Shown here: one piece after another, positions 44,391 through 53,292 of the stretch
How positions within the stretch are numbered: the stretch's first letter is position 1
Layout: each line of letters starts with the position of its first letter
Translations under genes and position numbers: made by a program
The notes under the pieces: generated by a model
Database searches by the model: none
Seen by the model: only the letters and a program-made list of their open reading frames with translations
What the model was told of the DNA's origin: nothing
Origin: a virus
IMG/VR virus record: IMGVR_UViG_3300044712_000064
Span: 1 to 55,173 of that record
DNA length: 55,173 bases
Direction: 5' to 3' (one strand)

Positions 44391-47300
44391 TCAAGTATTT
44401 ATTCTCGGGCTAGCTAGCTGTTTTCTGAGGGTTTCTATATTTTGGAGACATGCTTTGTAAGCATCAAAAGATGATGTAGTTTCAGTTGCAGCTGGTCCAT
44501 ACTTGGCTTTGTTGTCCAAGTACGTTCTTCTTAGTTCCCACTGCAAATCTTCAGCTTCTTCTAGCTTTTTCTTAGTTTCGTTGAATGCAGTTACTCGCTC
44601 GGCGGACAATGGATTTGATGATATTTTCAAAGATCCGAAGTTTAGTGGAGGTATTTTTGGGTTACCTAAAAGTGCTTTACTCTGTGTTTGTAAATTACTG
44701 TAATTGAACGTGTCTAGTGCAACAGTCGGCGCTTTAACTAAAACTGATCCTCCGTTACCTAAAGAAGATATTGCACCCGTTAATTCTGCCGCAGAAGATT
44801 TACTCAACCCTGCACTAGCAAATGCAGATAAGCTTCCTTTACCAGTGACTTGCTGCTTAATATTGTTAATAATACCGTTGACAGCATTTGAACCACCTGT
44901 CAGCGCTCCTGTTATAGATTTAGCTACTGCCGTCAACTGGGCCGTACCTGGAATACCACCGATAGTTGTGCTACCTGCTTTAACTATGTTACTGATTGCT
45001 CCTGCACCACCCGGGATACCAGGAATAGATGAATTTACTACTGTCTTTGCTGCCGTTTGAAGTGCATTGACAGGATTAGTTCCAGCAAGAGATTCAGGAG
45101 ACGCATTAGTTGTGGCTTGATCTGCTGCACTCTCTGCTTTAGCTACTGTTAAACTTTGAGGAACGTTTGCTTTCAATGCTTTAAATGACGAAGTTATTTT
45201 AGAAAATACGCCAGCAACTGCACCCTTTAAAGATGCTCCTACATCTACTCCACCTAAACTTCCCATAGCCTTGTCTGCTAGACCCGCAGCTTGATTTCCA
45301 CCAGCAATTAAGTTCTTCACCGGGCCTGCTAATGGGTTATTTGGTATAGGTAAGCTAGTGACGTTTGATAGTTTAGTTTTTAAATCTCCGGCGGCTGCCG
45401 CAGTTGCGCCTGCGATATCACCACCCGGGTTAGAATTCACAATGCTTTTAGCATATTCAATGGTAGCTGCTGTACCTGCAACTGCCGAGCTTAATAGCAA
45501 TCCAGCAGCTTGTGTGCCGCTCTCTTTTCCTGTCAGCAACCCAGCAGATTGTAACGCAGATTCGCTTTTCTTCATTAAACTTATCGCTGCGTTTGTCTGT
45601 GCAGGAGTGCTACTGATTAGATTTTGTAGAGAATTTATTCCGTCTTTTCCAGTGAATAGATTCGAAGGCATTGCTTGACTTAACGTTTTACCTGATTGGA
45701 TAGCTGCGTTTATCGCTACTTCTGATCCTGGTTTTAAGATACCTGCGGTTACTAATTGGTCTGGTGTCAAACCAAGCTGTCCAATAGAAGCAACTTTGGT
45801 GCCACTGACATTAACTATTCCTGCGCCAGATTTAATCGCATCTTTTGTTAGTCCAGTAGATGCGTTTAATGCCATCTGAGAAATTACTGCGCTTGTCGTA
45901 GCAGTATCTATCGCCTTAGAAACTGCTTTAGTATTGGGCACTGTTGCTGCAACACTAGGAGTCGTAGGTGTAATTGATGATCCTTCTGTAGAGGTGTTCA
46001 CTTGGGCAAGACCTGCACTAGGTGCAGATGGTAGATTGCTACTTGCTCCCATGTCTACTTTGACATCGACGCCTTGATTAGCATTAGCCCATGGACTGTG
46101 CGCAGGTGCTCTACTCACAATACTAGGTAGTTTTCCTGGCGCGGGTGCGAAGCCTTTTGTTTCATCGTACAGTGTATCTGTGTGTGCTACGATAGGTAAC
46201 TGGTTTACATCTTCGGGTATCAAAGAACTTGAACCTGTATTAAGATGCACTTTAGAACCATTAACGTATGCAATACCTGAACTCTTTAGACTGCTATCGC
46301 CCTTGCTCTCAAAACTCATTTTGTTATTAACTTTAAGAGTGTGATTACCCTTCGTTAATTGTTGGAAAGTGGTTCCTACAAACTGCTTTGTTGTTTCAAT
46401 ACTTTCTATATTCAGATTCTTTGCAGAAAGATTCAAGTCATTTGCTGCATTGATGTTGATGTTGTTATCGGCGTGTAAGTTTAAATCACCTTGTGTTCTA
46501 ATGTTGACTGAGTTTGTTGAGTACATATCGATAGTACCTTCTTTACCCAACTCAATATAACTTTGACCATTAGCATGAACAATAAACAATGTCTGTGCAT
46601 AGTCGTTCATTAGAATAGTATGTCCGCTTGCCGTTCTTAGTCTTACAAGCTGGTCTCTACCTTGAAGGTCGCCGTCGTCCATTACAAACGTGTGACCACC
46701 TAGTCTACCGACAACTTTAAAATTCTTGTCCGGAATATCAGGATTATTAACTGCATCAGCAATTGTTTCGTCATTGTATCCTCCCTCATAGATAGGGCGG
46801 CCCGGAGTACTCATACCAAACACTCTACTTGGACTTTCACGCTGACTGCTACTAGAAATTGTGCCTCGGTCAGGGTCTCGTAATAATCCTTGTTTGTTTA
46901 ATATTGCAGCTTGGTAACTGTGAACAGGTCGAGGGGAATCTAGCGGAACAGAGTTATTATCTTGTTGAGGATTTGCTGAATTATATTCACTGACTGGTAA
47001 TCTATCTGCGCCGCCGTAGCTTGCTGATTCTCCCTCATTGGGTATCACAAATGATGATGCACCTATCGCAGGTACCATATGTGTCAATCCTTCTTTGGGT
47101 ATACTACCTATATAGTAACCAAAGTTTGGATCACCGTTAACAAACACGCATAGAACTTGAGTACCTATGTCAGGTGGTGTAGCCCAAAATCCATAGCTGT
47201 TAGGGTTACCCTCGTAGTTACCATACGAATCAGGACTACCCGTGTTTGGTGTATATCCAAAGAAAGGACTCAAATAACTAACTGTTGTCCAGTTTACCGG

Positions 47301-47477
47301 GCTATCGGGATCAGGACCATTAAGTCGGTTTAGATAAACTTGAATTTTACCCGCACGTAACGGGTCAATGTTGTTCTTAACGATACCTATAATAGGAGAA
47401 GAATAAAGAGTCGCGCCACCCCTGTCATCTTTATAGTTTTTAAGGGTACCGGTTAATTTTACAATATCATCACTCAT
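44391..47477 (-). CDS. gp5/VgrG-like baseplate spike protein with long alanine-rich extension, 1028 aa
   Basis: Residues about 20-140 form an OB-fold domain as in T4 gp5 (SSPIIGIVKNNIDPLRAGKI, GYFWATP-like region, VLCVFVNGDPNFGYYIGSIP). From about 250 to 430 a beta-helix follows, of the VgrG needle type: SGHTILMNDYAQTLFIVHAN, IELGKEGTIDMYSTNSVNIR, DLNLHADNNININAANDLNL. The next 450 residues are Ala/Ser/Gly/Thr-rich with IPGGAG-type and SAGL-type phrases, ending in a coiled-coil-like tail (TKKKLEEAEDLQWELRRTY). No T4-type lysozyme domain is visible between the OB-fold and the helix. The protein would pierce the outer membrane. Confidence 0.78.
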   Translation of the reverse strand: MSDDIVKLTGTLKNYKDDRGGATLYSSPIIGIVKNNIDPLRAGKIQVYLNRLNGPDPDSPVNWTTVSYLSPFFGYTPNTGSPDSYGNYEGNPNSYGFWATPPDIGTQVLCVFVNGDPNFGYYIGSIPKEGLTHMVPAIGASSFVIPNEGESASYGGADRLPVSEYNSANPQQDNNSVPLDSPRPVHSYQAAILNKQGLLRDPDRGTISSSSQRESPSRVFGMSTPGRPIYEGGYNDETIADAVNNPDIPDKNFKVVGRLGGHTFVMDDGDLQGRDQLVRLRTASGHTILMNDYAQTLFIVHANGQSYIELGKEGTIDMYSTNSVNIRTQGDLNLHADNNININAANDLNLSAKNLNIESIETTKQFVGTTFQQLTKGNHTLKVNNKMSFESKGDSSLKSSGIAYVNGSKVHLNTGSSSLIPEDVNQLPIVAHTDTLYDETKGFAPAPGKLPSIVSRAPAHSPWANANQGVDVKVDMGASSNLPSAPSAGLAQVNTSTEGSSITPTTPSVAATVPNTKAVSKAIDTATTSAVISQMALNASTGLTKDAIKSGAGIVNVSGTKVASIGQLGLTPDQLVTAGILKPGSEVAINAAIQSGKTLSQAMPSNLFTGKDGINSLQNLISSTPAQTNAAISLMKKSESALQSAGLLTGKESGTQAAGLLLSSAVAGTAATIEYAKSIVNSNPGGDIAGATAAAAGDLKTKLSNVTSLPIPNNPLAGPVKNLIAGGNQAAGLADKAMGSLGGVDVGASLKGAVAGVFSKITSSFKALKANVPQSLTVAKAESAADQATTNASPESLAGTNPVNALQTAAKTVVNSSIPGIPGGAGAISNIVKAGSTTIGGIPGTAQLTAVAKSITGALTGGSNAVNGIINNIKQQVTGKGSLSAFASAGLSKSSAAELTGAISSLGNGGSVLVKAPTVALDTFNYSNLQTQSKALLGNPKIPPLNFGSLKISSNPLSAERVTAFNETKKKLEEAEDLQWELRRTYLDNKAKYGPAATETTSSFDAYKACLQNIETLRKQLASPRINT
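44396..44403 (-). promoter_or_regulatory. T4-like late promoter motif upstream of gp25
   Basis: The minus strand reads AATAAATA, with 20 bases to the gp25 ATG, located within the last codons of the spike gene. The first base differs from the GATAAATA seen elsewhere, but the distance to the start codon is the same. Confidence 0.5.
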
Positions 47478-47493
47478 ACATCAATTCCTTAAC

Positions 47494-49617
47494 TTATTCT
47501 CTTCCCGAATCTTCATTTTTTGTAGGAGGAGTAGTATCATTATCATCACTTGTGTTCTGTGTATTTTTTACAGTACTAGTATCAATTCGCCTAGGATCTA
47601 TGGCTGCAAACTCAGCAGAGCCTCTACCGGCTCCAGCAGTAGACAAATCGATTCTTCTAGGATCGGTAGCAGCAAAACTTGAAGTACTTCTGCCGCCGCC
47701 TGCATCTGAACTAGAAGGAGCTGTTGTGTTTTGAGCGGGTTCTGCATTAGGGAAGTTAGGCAACACAGTTTTCAAATCTTGCGTAAATGTACCTTTACTA
47801 AATCTGCTAGTAACTTTTGTCAGCATGAAAACCATTCTACCTTCAGTTTGTTTCTTAATATCGTCAGGATAATCCCAGAAAACTATGTTATTATTTGGCT
47901 TCAGCAAACCGTCATTTACTACTGTATCCTCTGCTATACCTTTGGTATCTGTATTGTAATCTTCTACTTGCTTGAAATCCATTTCAATGAAAATTTGAGT
48001 AGTAGTGGGGTTGATCGCATATTCGTCAGATGTAGGGCCTGATAGTGCGGGCATTAGGTAGTCAGGATCTCCTAATATTTTAATCTGGGCTTTGATCTGA
48101 TCACCAGGACTGTACAAGAAGGTCTTGATAGCATTCTGTAGTTCCATCTTTCCTGCTTCTACGCCCATTGGGTTAGCGTTCTGTCCCGGGATAGCTTTGT
48201 TAGGAGTAGTGTCTCCAGACACTTCCGGTGTGCCTGAGTCGCTGCTTAGTGCTGATCCCAAAAAGTACGTCATGTTGTATTGTTGCTCGTAGCTCAAGAC
48301 TTCCGTATTTTTTCCAGTGTACCAATAGTCATACCTTTTAGATGGTCCTGGATATCGTGTAGTGGTTCCATTAACCAATGACTTAACATATGGCACAGAG
48401 TATTTGTAAATTACATAAGTTATTTCCCATGCATAGTCATTTCTAATTTCATCATACCCTAAAATTTTAGTTTCTGGTACGACACAATACCATGACAAAG
48501 GTTTAGGTTCATTTTTTGTATAAGTCTGTTCGTTCTCTAATGTAGGTTCGATTTCTTCGTCATCGATTACTTTCATAGCATCTCTTAAATAAGTGCTCTG
48601 ACTAATGATCTGGTCTATGGCTGTCAATATCGTAGTGCCACTTGCTATTTCTATAACTCTGTTTTTCTTATCTACCGTAGTTGTTTGTACTGAGGTTCTT
48701 ACTGTTGATTGGTCGGGGCTATTAACTTTTGCCATTGGTGCCCGACTCTTTACATAAAAGTCTTTGTCAACTATTAATGCCTCTTGAATCCCTGAATCTT
48801 TAAATTGTACCTTATATACGTCCGCGATACCTTGTTTCTTTTTGTCTTGATCGGTGTTTGTGATTGTGTTAAGTAATACATTAAGCTGGTCTAGTAACCC
48901 GTTAGTTCCAGTAGTGCCACCTATCGCAGCCTCAACTGTATCAGCAGTAACGGTAATAGGAGATGGAACTATGCCTCTTTTTGATCCATAGGCAATTTGC
49001 TCATTGACTGTTTTAGCGGCTAGATCATAGACTGTTACTTTATTGTCTAATCTAAAATTTAGCTTAGTAATTTGAATTGGCCACGCTCTTTCATAAGCTG
49101 CTTTTTCATCTGTCTGAGTTTGTGTCGCACCAGGATTGTTAGAAGTGGTAACTAGATTGCCATTAACATCATATCCATAAAATCTTATTACCAGTAGTAA
49201 TGGAATACCTATTGCTTGAGTTTGTTGTTTTAGAGGTGTCTTTATGTTTGCTCGTTGTTGCAAATCTTTTTGAGCAGCTAACAATCTAGTAGGAAATGTC
49301 ATTGCGTATGGTTCGTAAATTTTAAATTTAAAATCTACGCTGTTACTTGCAGTTCCTGTTTCCTTAGCATTAGCCAAAGTTATGATTTCTAAATCATCTA
49401 TACCAAAATCATAGTTAAAAAATTTATTTCGAGGACTATCTAGCCCTTTATTTACGCCACCACTTTGAACTAGTAATTCTAAGTTTGTGGTCTTCCAAAC
49501 CCCAGTAGCATAGTAAGAATTTAAGGCATCGGGTGTAATCGCATATAAACTAAGTTTATACGTGACGCTGCTAAAATCTCGTAATGGATTGAAGGGTCGT
49601 TTAGTGTTTACTGCCAT
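47494..49617 (-). CDS. Probable baseplate hub structural protein, 707 aa
   Basis: It starts MAVNTKRPFNPLRDFSSVTY and contains KLSLYAITPDALNSYY, FNYDFGIDDLEIITLANAKE and FKFKIYEPYAMTFPTRLLAA, a beta-rich pattern that I associate with a hub-type protein encoded between gp53 and the spike gene in aquatic T4-like phages. A gp27-like role is plausible but not shown. The C-terminal 75 residues are disordered and contain a duplicated phrase (AATDPRRIDLST and AAIDPRRIDTST). It begins just after the gp53 gene ends and is 16 bases ahead of the spike gene. Confidence 0.55.
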   Translation of the reverse strand: MAVNTKRPFNPLRDFSSVTYKLSLYAITPDALNSYYATGVWKTTNLELLVQSGGVNKGLDSPRNKFFNYDFGIDDLEIITLANAKETGTASNSVDFKFKIYEPYAMTFPTRLLAAQKDLQQRANIKTPLKQQTQAIGIPLLLVIRFYGYDVNGNLVTTSNNPGATQTQTDEKAAYERAWPIQITKLNFRLDNKVTVYDLAAKTVNEQIAYGSKRGIVPSPITVTADTVEAAIGGTTGTNGLLDQLNVLLNTITNTDQDKKKQGIADVYKVQFKDSGIQEALIVDKDFYVKSRAPMAKVNSPDQSTVRTSVQTTTVDKKNRVIEIASGTTILTAIDQIISQSTYLRDAMKVIDDEEIEPTLENEQTYTKNEPKPLSWYCVVPETKILGYDEIRNDYAWEITYVIYKYSVPYVKSLVNGTTTRYPGPSKRYDYWYTGKNTEVLSYEQQYNMTYFLGSALSSDSGTPEVSGDTTPNKAIPGQNANPMGVEAGKMELQNAIKTFLYSPGDQIKAQIKILGDPDYLMPALSGPTSDEYAINPTTTQIFIEMDFKQVEDYNTDTKGIAEDTVVNDGLLKPNNNIVFWDYPDDIKKQTEGRMVFMLTKVTSRFSKGTFTQDLKTVLPNFPNAEPAQNTTAPSSSDAGGGRSTSSFAATDPRRIDLSTAGAGRGSAEFAAIDPRRIDTSTVKNTQNTSDDNDTTPPTKNEDSGRE

Positions 49618-49618
49618 C

Positions 49619-49918
49619 TTAAATTCCTAGCGCAGTTTTTAGTGTGGACATCTTTGGAATATAAATTTTTGTTCCTGCTACAAAATCAAACAACGGGTCT
49701 TTTAATGTGTTTGGGTTACGCTGCGAGAATACCCACCACAATCTTGAATCACTATATAAATCATAAGCTAACAAGTCGGGTCGCAAACTATAAGTTTGTG
49801 TTATTTCCCAATACTTGTCTAACGGATCCTTAGGGATCGGCCTGTTCACCATGATATCTAAAAACTGTTTTTTATATGTGGTAGTGTTGTAGTAGGGACT
49901 AGATTGCGGATAATTCAT
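49619..49918 (-). CDS. Baseplate wedge protein gp53-like, 99 aa
   Basis: The sequence MNYPQSSPYYNTTTYKKQFL, DKYWEITQTYSLRPDLLAYD and SRLWWVFSQRNPNTLKDPLF, ending in a short LysM-like strand (FVAGTKIYIPKMSTLKTALG), is that of the gp53 family. T4 gp53 is about twice as long; short versions are usual in cyanophage-type relatives. The ATG at 49918 shares one base with the upstream stop (TAATG), so it was preferred to a TTG two codons earlier. gp53 helps join neighbouring wedges. Confidence 0.8.
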   Translation of the reverse strand: MNYPQSSPYYNTTTYKKQFLDIMVNRPIPKDPLDKYWEITQTYSLRPDLLAYDLYSDSRLWWVFSQRNPNTLKDPLFDFVAGTKIYIPKMSTLKTALGI

Positions 49919-51207
49919 TACCAAATACCTTTCTTGAGTAATTCACCTGTTGCATATTTTTGTACACTGAACTCATTCGCAATGTTACCTCTCGTAACAA
50001 TAGGTATAGCATTCAACGTAATCTGTAATTTAGTAGGGACATAGGTTGCTTGTGAGTTAGATAACCCATTGAATTTTGGTTCTGGGGTGATTCCACCTAC
50101 TGTTAATCCACTACTGAATAGTCGGTCAATCACCGAGTTGCTTACACCGGACTTAGCGGAGTACGCTGATACGTTTTGCCCTGCCCATTGAGTTGTACTA
50201 CCAGCCCTAATGTAGTCAACATCGTTAGGTAGGCTATATTGGAAACCTGTAATCAACAATGGATGGTCACTGAACTGATACTGTCCATATCCAAACAAGT
50301 AACAAAGAGGAGGGGGTGTACCTGCTCTAGGATTTGCGTCCTGACCATAAAACATCTTTGTCACTGATTTGAAAAAGTGAATCACTGCGAGAACATACAA
50401 CGCTTCCGTAGTATCTTGTGCAGTAAAGTCAGCAAGGATTTGAATGTCATCCACTGAGCTATTTTTGTAAAAATACTGCTTGTAATTGCTATGAGCGATA
50501 TCACTAGGATCATAGTTTGCCTTATAAGACGTACTAATCTGAGGTGAGTAAGGGAAGACAACACCATTAGTGGCTTTTAATGGGTATAATAGATCACCTT
50601 GTTTGATGGCAGGGTCATTGTATAAGTACGTCGATTGTGGAGCTAGTTGTAATCTAATTCTCCAATCTTCTTGCTGTCTAGCATTACGTTGTGTTTGGGC
50701 TACACCTGTGCTTCTGACTTGATCCACACTTCCTGCAATATTCGTAGTACCATCTTGGGCATAGGCTTCGTTTAGTCGCTGTTCTGCCTCTTGTCTAGAT
50801 TGTTCATCTAATGCTTTGACCGCAGCGTCAGCATCAGTTACTGTTTCGGGGTTTGCAGTAGTTACTTCAGTAGACCTGTTGATTTGATCTTGTGTAAACA
50901 CCGGTAACGGTCCAGTGGGAGTGGGGGGAGTAGAATAATTAATCTGTTCTCTACTAGCACTAATCCTGGCAAGCTGTTCTGCTATGGCGGGGTCAACTGG
51001 ATTTGGATCTATACCTCCGTTTGCTGCAATCTGCGCGGCTCGTAGATTAGCTAATTGTTCTTGTAATGTTGGAGCTGGAGTTTGAACCGTTTCTGGATTC
51101 TCCCGTAAGGCTTGTTGCGATAATCCTAGAGCCAGCAGGCGGTCTGCCTGGGCTTGCACTTCCGGATCAGCGGTAACGACGGGTGGATTAACTAGTGGAT
51201 CTGCCAT
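49918..51207 (-). CDS. Baseplate structural protein, possible tube-junction (gp48/gp54-like), 429 aa
   Basis: The first 170 residues are Gln/Ala/Pro-rich and probably disordered (QAQADRLLALGLSQQALREN). The folded part begins DWRIRLQLAPQSTYLYNDPA and continues GVVFPYSPQISTSYKANYDP, ALYVLAVIHFFKSVTKMFYG and HPLLITGFQYSLPNDVDYIR. This resembles a baseplate protein of T4-like aquatic phages that I tentatively equate with the tube cap or junction. It is the first gene of the leftward structural block and has a late-promoter motif 20 bases before the ATG. Confidence 0.55.
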   Translation of the reverse strand: MADPLVNPPVVTADPEVQAQADRLLALGLSQQALRENPETVQTPAPTLQEQLANLRAAQIAANGGIDPNPVDPAIAEQLARISASREQINYSTPPTPTGPLPVFTQDQINRSTEVTTANPETVTDADAAVKALDEQSRQEAEQRLNEAYAQDGTTNIAGSVDQVRSTGVAQTQRNARQQEDWRIRLQLAPQSTYLYNDPAIKQGDLLYPLKATNGVVFPYSPQISTSYKANYDPSDIAHSNYKQYFYKNSSVDDIQILADFTAQDTTEALYVLAVIHFFKSVTKMFYGQDANPRAGTPPPLCYLFGYGQYQFSDHPLLITGFQYSLPNDVDYIRAGSTTQWAGQNVSAYSAKSGVSNSVIDRLFSSGLTVGGITPEPKFNGLSNSQATYVPTKLQITLNAIPIVTRGNIANEFSVQKYATGELLKKGIW

Positions 51208-51227
51208 GATTATACCTTTACTAAATA

Positions 51228-51235
51228 TATTTATC
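51228..51235 (-). promoter_or_regulatory. T4-like late promoter motif at the head of the structural block
   Basis: GATAAATA on the minus strand, 20 bases before ATG 51207. It lies in the 113-base gap between the divergent structural and gp55 units, back to back with a sigma70-like promoter for the other direction. Confidence 0.65.
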
Positions 51236-51267
51236 GCATCAAAAATCCCCGTTTTTTACCGCAATAC

Positions 51268-51296
51268 TTGTATTCCGCATACAAAAGTATTATAAT
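51268..51296 (+). promoter_or_regulatory. Sigma70-like promoter for the gp55-gp47-gp46 unit
   Basis: TTGTAT (51268-51273) is followed after 17 bases by a perfect TATAAT (51291-51296). Transcription would begin near 51303, leaving a leader of under 20 bases before ATG 51321. It would let host-type RNA polymerase make the late sigma factor before the late promoters are used. Confidence 0.65.
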
Positions 51297-51320
51297 AATA
51301 TCATTACATCCACAAACAAC

Positions 51321-52229
51321 ATGAGTATACCCACAAAAAAACCAGTAAATTACCTTAACAACAAAGACATTCTTAAAGAAATTCATACCAGCAAAAACGC
51401 ATACTGCGCATACTTGGATCGAGAAAACGACCACAAGTATGATTTTATCGTAGATATGCCGCATGCTACTTTGCAAGAATCCTTTGAACACGCACTCAAA
51501 CCTGAAACTATTCAACTAGCCCGAGAAGCACGTGCAGCAAGAATGGATCAGGAACAAGGGCTACCAAAAGGAACCTTCGACCCACAATCTATACCAGTCA
51601 CTGATTTGATTTTCAGAGTTATGACTTGGGAACATATTCCGGTCGCTCCCAAGCAGCCCAGAAAAGTCGATAAGAAAAAGACTGCAAAAGACATTTTTGA
51701 GTTTGAAGATGAGGGTGATGATATTTTAGCCGAACTAGAAGATCCCACAACAAAAGGAGAAGTTGACGACATGGTTCATGTCAAAGTTAACTTCCCTCCT
51801 TTCCAACATTTCCGTCTTGACAACAATAACTCTTTCAGATGTATCGGCAAGAGTCATTGGGTCGGTGATCTAGAGACTGGAGAATTCAGTAAGGATCACG
51901 GAAACATCACTGATAAACTTGCCCGAATGTATATCATGATGTGTGAGAAATACGCCATGAAATTTAACTGGCGAGGATACACATACAACGATGAAATGCG
52001 TAACTCAGCTATCTTACAGTTGACGTATGTTGGTTTGCGTTTCAATGAAGCTAAATCAGCTAACCCATTCGCATACTACACAGCCGCTATTACAAATAGC
52101 TTCTGTCGTGTCCTAAACTCAGAAAAACGGAACCAAAACATTCGTGACGACATTCTAGAAATCAACGGTCTTAATCCAAGTTGGACTCGTCAAGGTATGG
52201 GTTCTGGCTCAGTATCTTTCGAAGAATAA
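51321..52229 (+). CDS. T4 gp55-like late-transcription sigma factor, 302 aa
   Basis: The N-terminus KPVNYLNNKDILKEI matches the NYVNNKELL opening of T4 gp55. The C-terminal part, MYIMMCEKYAMKFNWRGYTY, RNSAILQLTYVGLRFNEAKS and NPFAYYTAAITNSFCRVLNS, corresponds to the gp55 core that recognises the TATAAATA promoter (a sigma region 2 equivalent). T4 gp55 has 185 residues; here about 130 extra residues lie between the two parts, including a charged stretch (KKKTAKDIFEFEDEGDDILA) that may bind a partner. It directs host RNA polymerase to late genes. It is the first gene of the rightward unit. Confidence 0.85.
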   Translation: MSIPTKKPVNYLNNKDILKEIHTSKNAYCAYLDRENDHKYDFIVDMPHATLQESFEHALKPETIQLAREARAARMDQEQGLPKGTFDPQSIPVTDLIFRVMTWEHIPVAPKQPRKVDKKKTAKDIFEFEDEGDDILAELEDPTTKGEVDDMVHVKVNFPPFQHFRLDNNNSFRCIGKSHWVGDLETGEFSKDHGNITDKLARMYIMMCEKYAMKFNWRGYTYNDEMRNSAILQLTYVGLRFNEAKSANPFAYYTAAITNSFCRVLNSEKRNQNIRDDILEINGLNPSWTRQGMGSGSVSFEE

Positions 52230-52236
52230 TTTAACC

Positions 52237-52267
52237 AACAGAGTTGCACTAGTAACTCTGTTTTAAT
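52237..52267 (+). terminator. Likely Rho-independent terminator or attenuator after gp55
   Basis: AACAGAGTT (52237-52245) and its perfect complement AACTCTGTT (52254-52262) are separated by eight bases and followed by TT and an A/T-rich stretch. This would form a nine-pair hairpin directly after the gp55 stop. The T-run is short (four T in all) and the gp47 gene starts only 12 bases further on, so partial termination is more likely than a full stop. Confidence 0.5.
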
Positions 52268-52278
52268 ATACTAAACAA

Positions 52279-53292
52279 ATGAGTAACTTATTTAAAAAAG
52301 CCGCAGTTTTCACCGACATACACTATGGCCTTAAAAGCAACAGCCTACAACATAATCAAGACTGTGCCAATTTCGTAGATTGGTTTATTGAAACCGCAAA
52401 GAAAGAGGGTTGTGAAACCTGCTTCTTCTTGGGTGATTGGAATCACCATCGTGCAAGTATCAATATCCACACACTACAATTTGGTCTACAAGCACTGGAG
52501 AAATTAAATGCTGCATTCAATACTGTCTACTTTATCCCAGGTAATCACGACTTGTATTATCGTGACCGCCGCGATATACATAGCGTCGAATGGGCGAAGC
52601 ATCTACCCAACGTTCAAGTTGTTAACGATTTCTTCAATGAAGGAGAAGTCGTTATTGCGCCGTGGCTAGTAGGAGAAGATTTCAAAAAGATTCAAAAGAT
52701 GAAGGGCAAGTATTTGTTCGGTCACTTTGAATTACCTAAGTTCTTTATGAATGCAATGGTTGAGATGCCCGATCACGGAGAATTGAATACTACTCATATG
52801 ACGGGTTTTGAAAAAGTGTTTAGTGGGCATTTCCATAAACGACAGGCACAGAAAAACGTTTGGTATATAGGTAATGCGTTCCCGCATAACTATGCAGATG
52901 CAGGTGATGATGCACGTGGCATGATGATTTTAGAATGGGGTCAAGAACCTGTATTCAAATCATGGCCTCGCCAACCAATCTATCGTGTACATAAACTAAG
53001 CGAAATCTTAGAGAACCCAGAGGGCTATCTTTTGATTGACAGCCATGTTAGAGTGCATCTTGACATTGATATTTCATATGAGGAAGCTAACTTCCTTCGT
53101 GAAACATTCATTCCAGAATATAAGTTGCGTGAAATGACACTGATTCCTATCAAAGGTGAGGCTGCTGAGACACAAGGTGTTGACAGCTTGAAATTCGAAT
53201 CGGTTGACCAAATTGTTATTGACCAAATCAATGCAATTGAATCTAAGTCATTTGACAAAAAACTATTGTTGGATATCTATAACAACCTATGA
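52279..53292 (+). CDS. Recombination endonuclease subunit gp47-like (SbcD/Mre11 family), 337 aa
   Basis: The metallophosphoesterase motifs appear in order: DIHYG (residues about 13-17), GDWNHHR, GNHDLYY, GHFELP and GHFHKR. These bind two metal ions and form the nuclease site. The length matches T4 gp47 (339). With gp46 it makes the Mre11/Rad50-type complex that resects DNA ends for recombination-dependent replication and degrades host DNA. Its stop overlaps the gp46 start as ATGA, so the two are made together. No ribosome-binding site is clear before ATG 52279. Confidence 0.9.
   Translation: MSNLFKKAAVFTDIHYGLKSNSLQHNQDCANFVDWFIETAKKEGCETCFFLGDWNHHRASINIHTLQFGLQALEKLNAAFNTVYFIPGNHDLYYRDRRDIHSVEWAKHLPNVQVVNDFFNEGEVVIAPWLVGEDFKKIQKMKGKYLFGHFELPKFFMNAMVEMPDHGELNTTHMTGFEKVFSGHFHKRQAQKNVWYIGNAFPHNYADAGDDARGMMILEWGQEPVFKSWPRQPIYRVHKLSEILENPEGYLLIDSHVRVHLDIDISYEEANFLRETFIPEYKLREMTLIPIKGEAAETQGVDSLKFESVDQIVIDQINAIESKSFDKKLLLDIYNNL

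Noticed and set aside
44503-46560. Several plus-strand open frames of 60-120 codons opposite the spike gene
   Set aside because: They are antisense shadows of the alanine/serine-rich coding sequence, have no ribosome-binding sites and show no recognisable domains.
52244-52272. TTGCAC-17-TATACT promoter-like pair before gp47
   Set aside because: The transcription start would fall on the gp47 start codon, and the -35 half lies within the terminator-like hairpin; probably chance.
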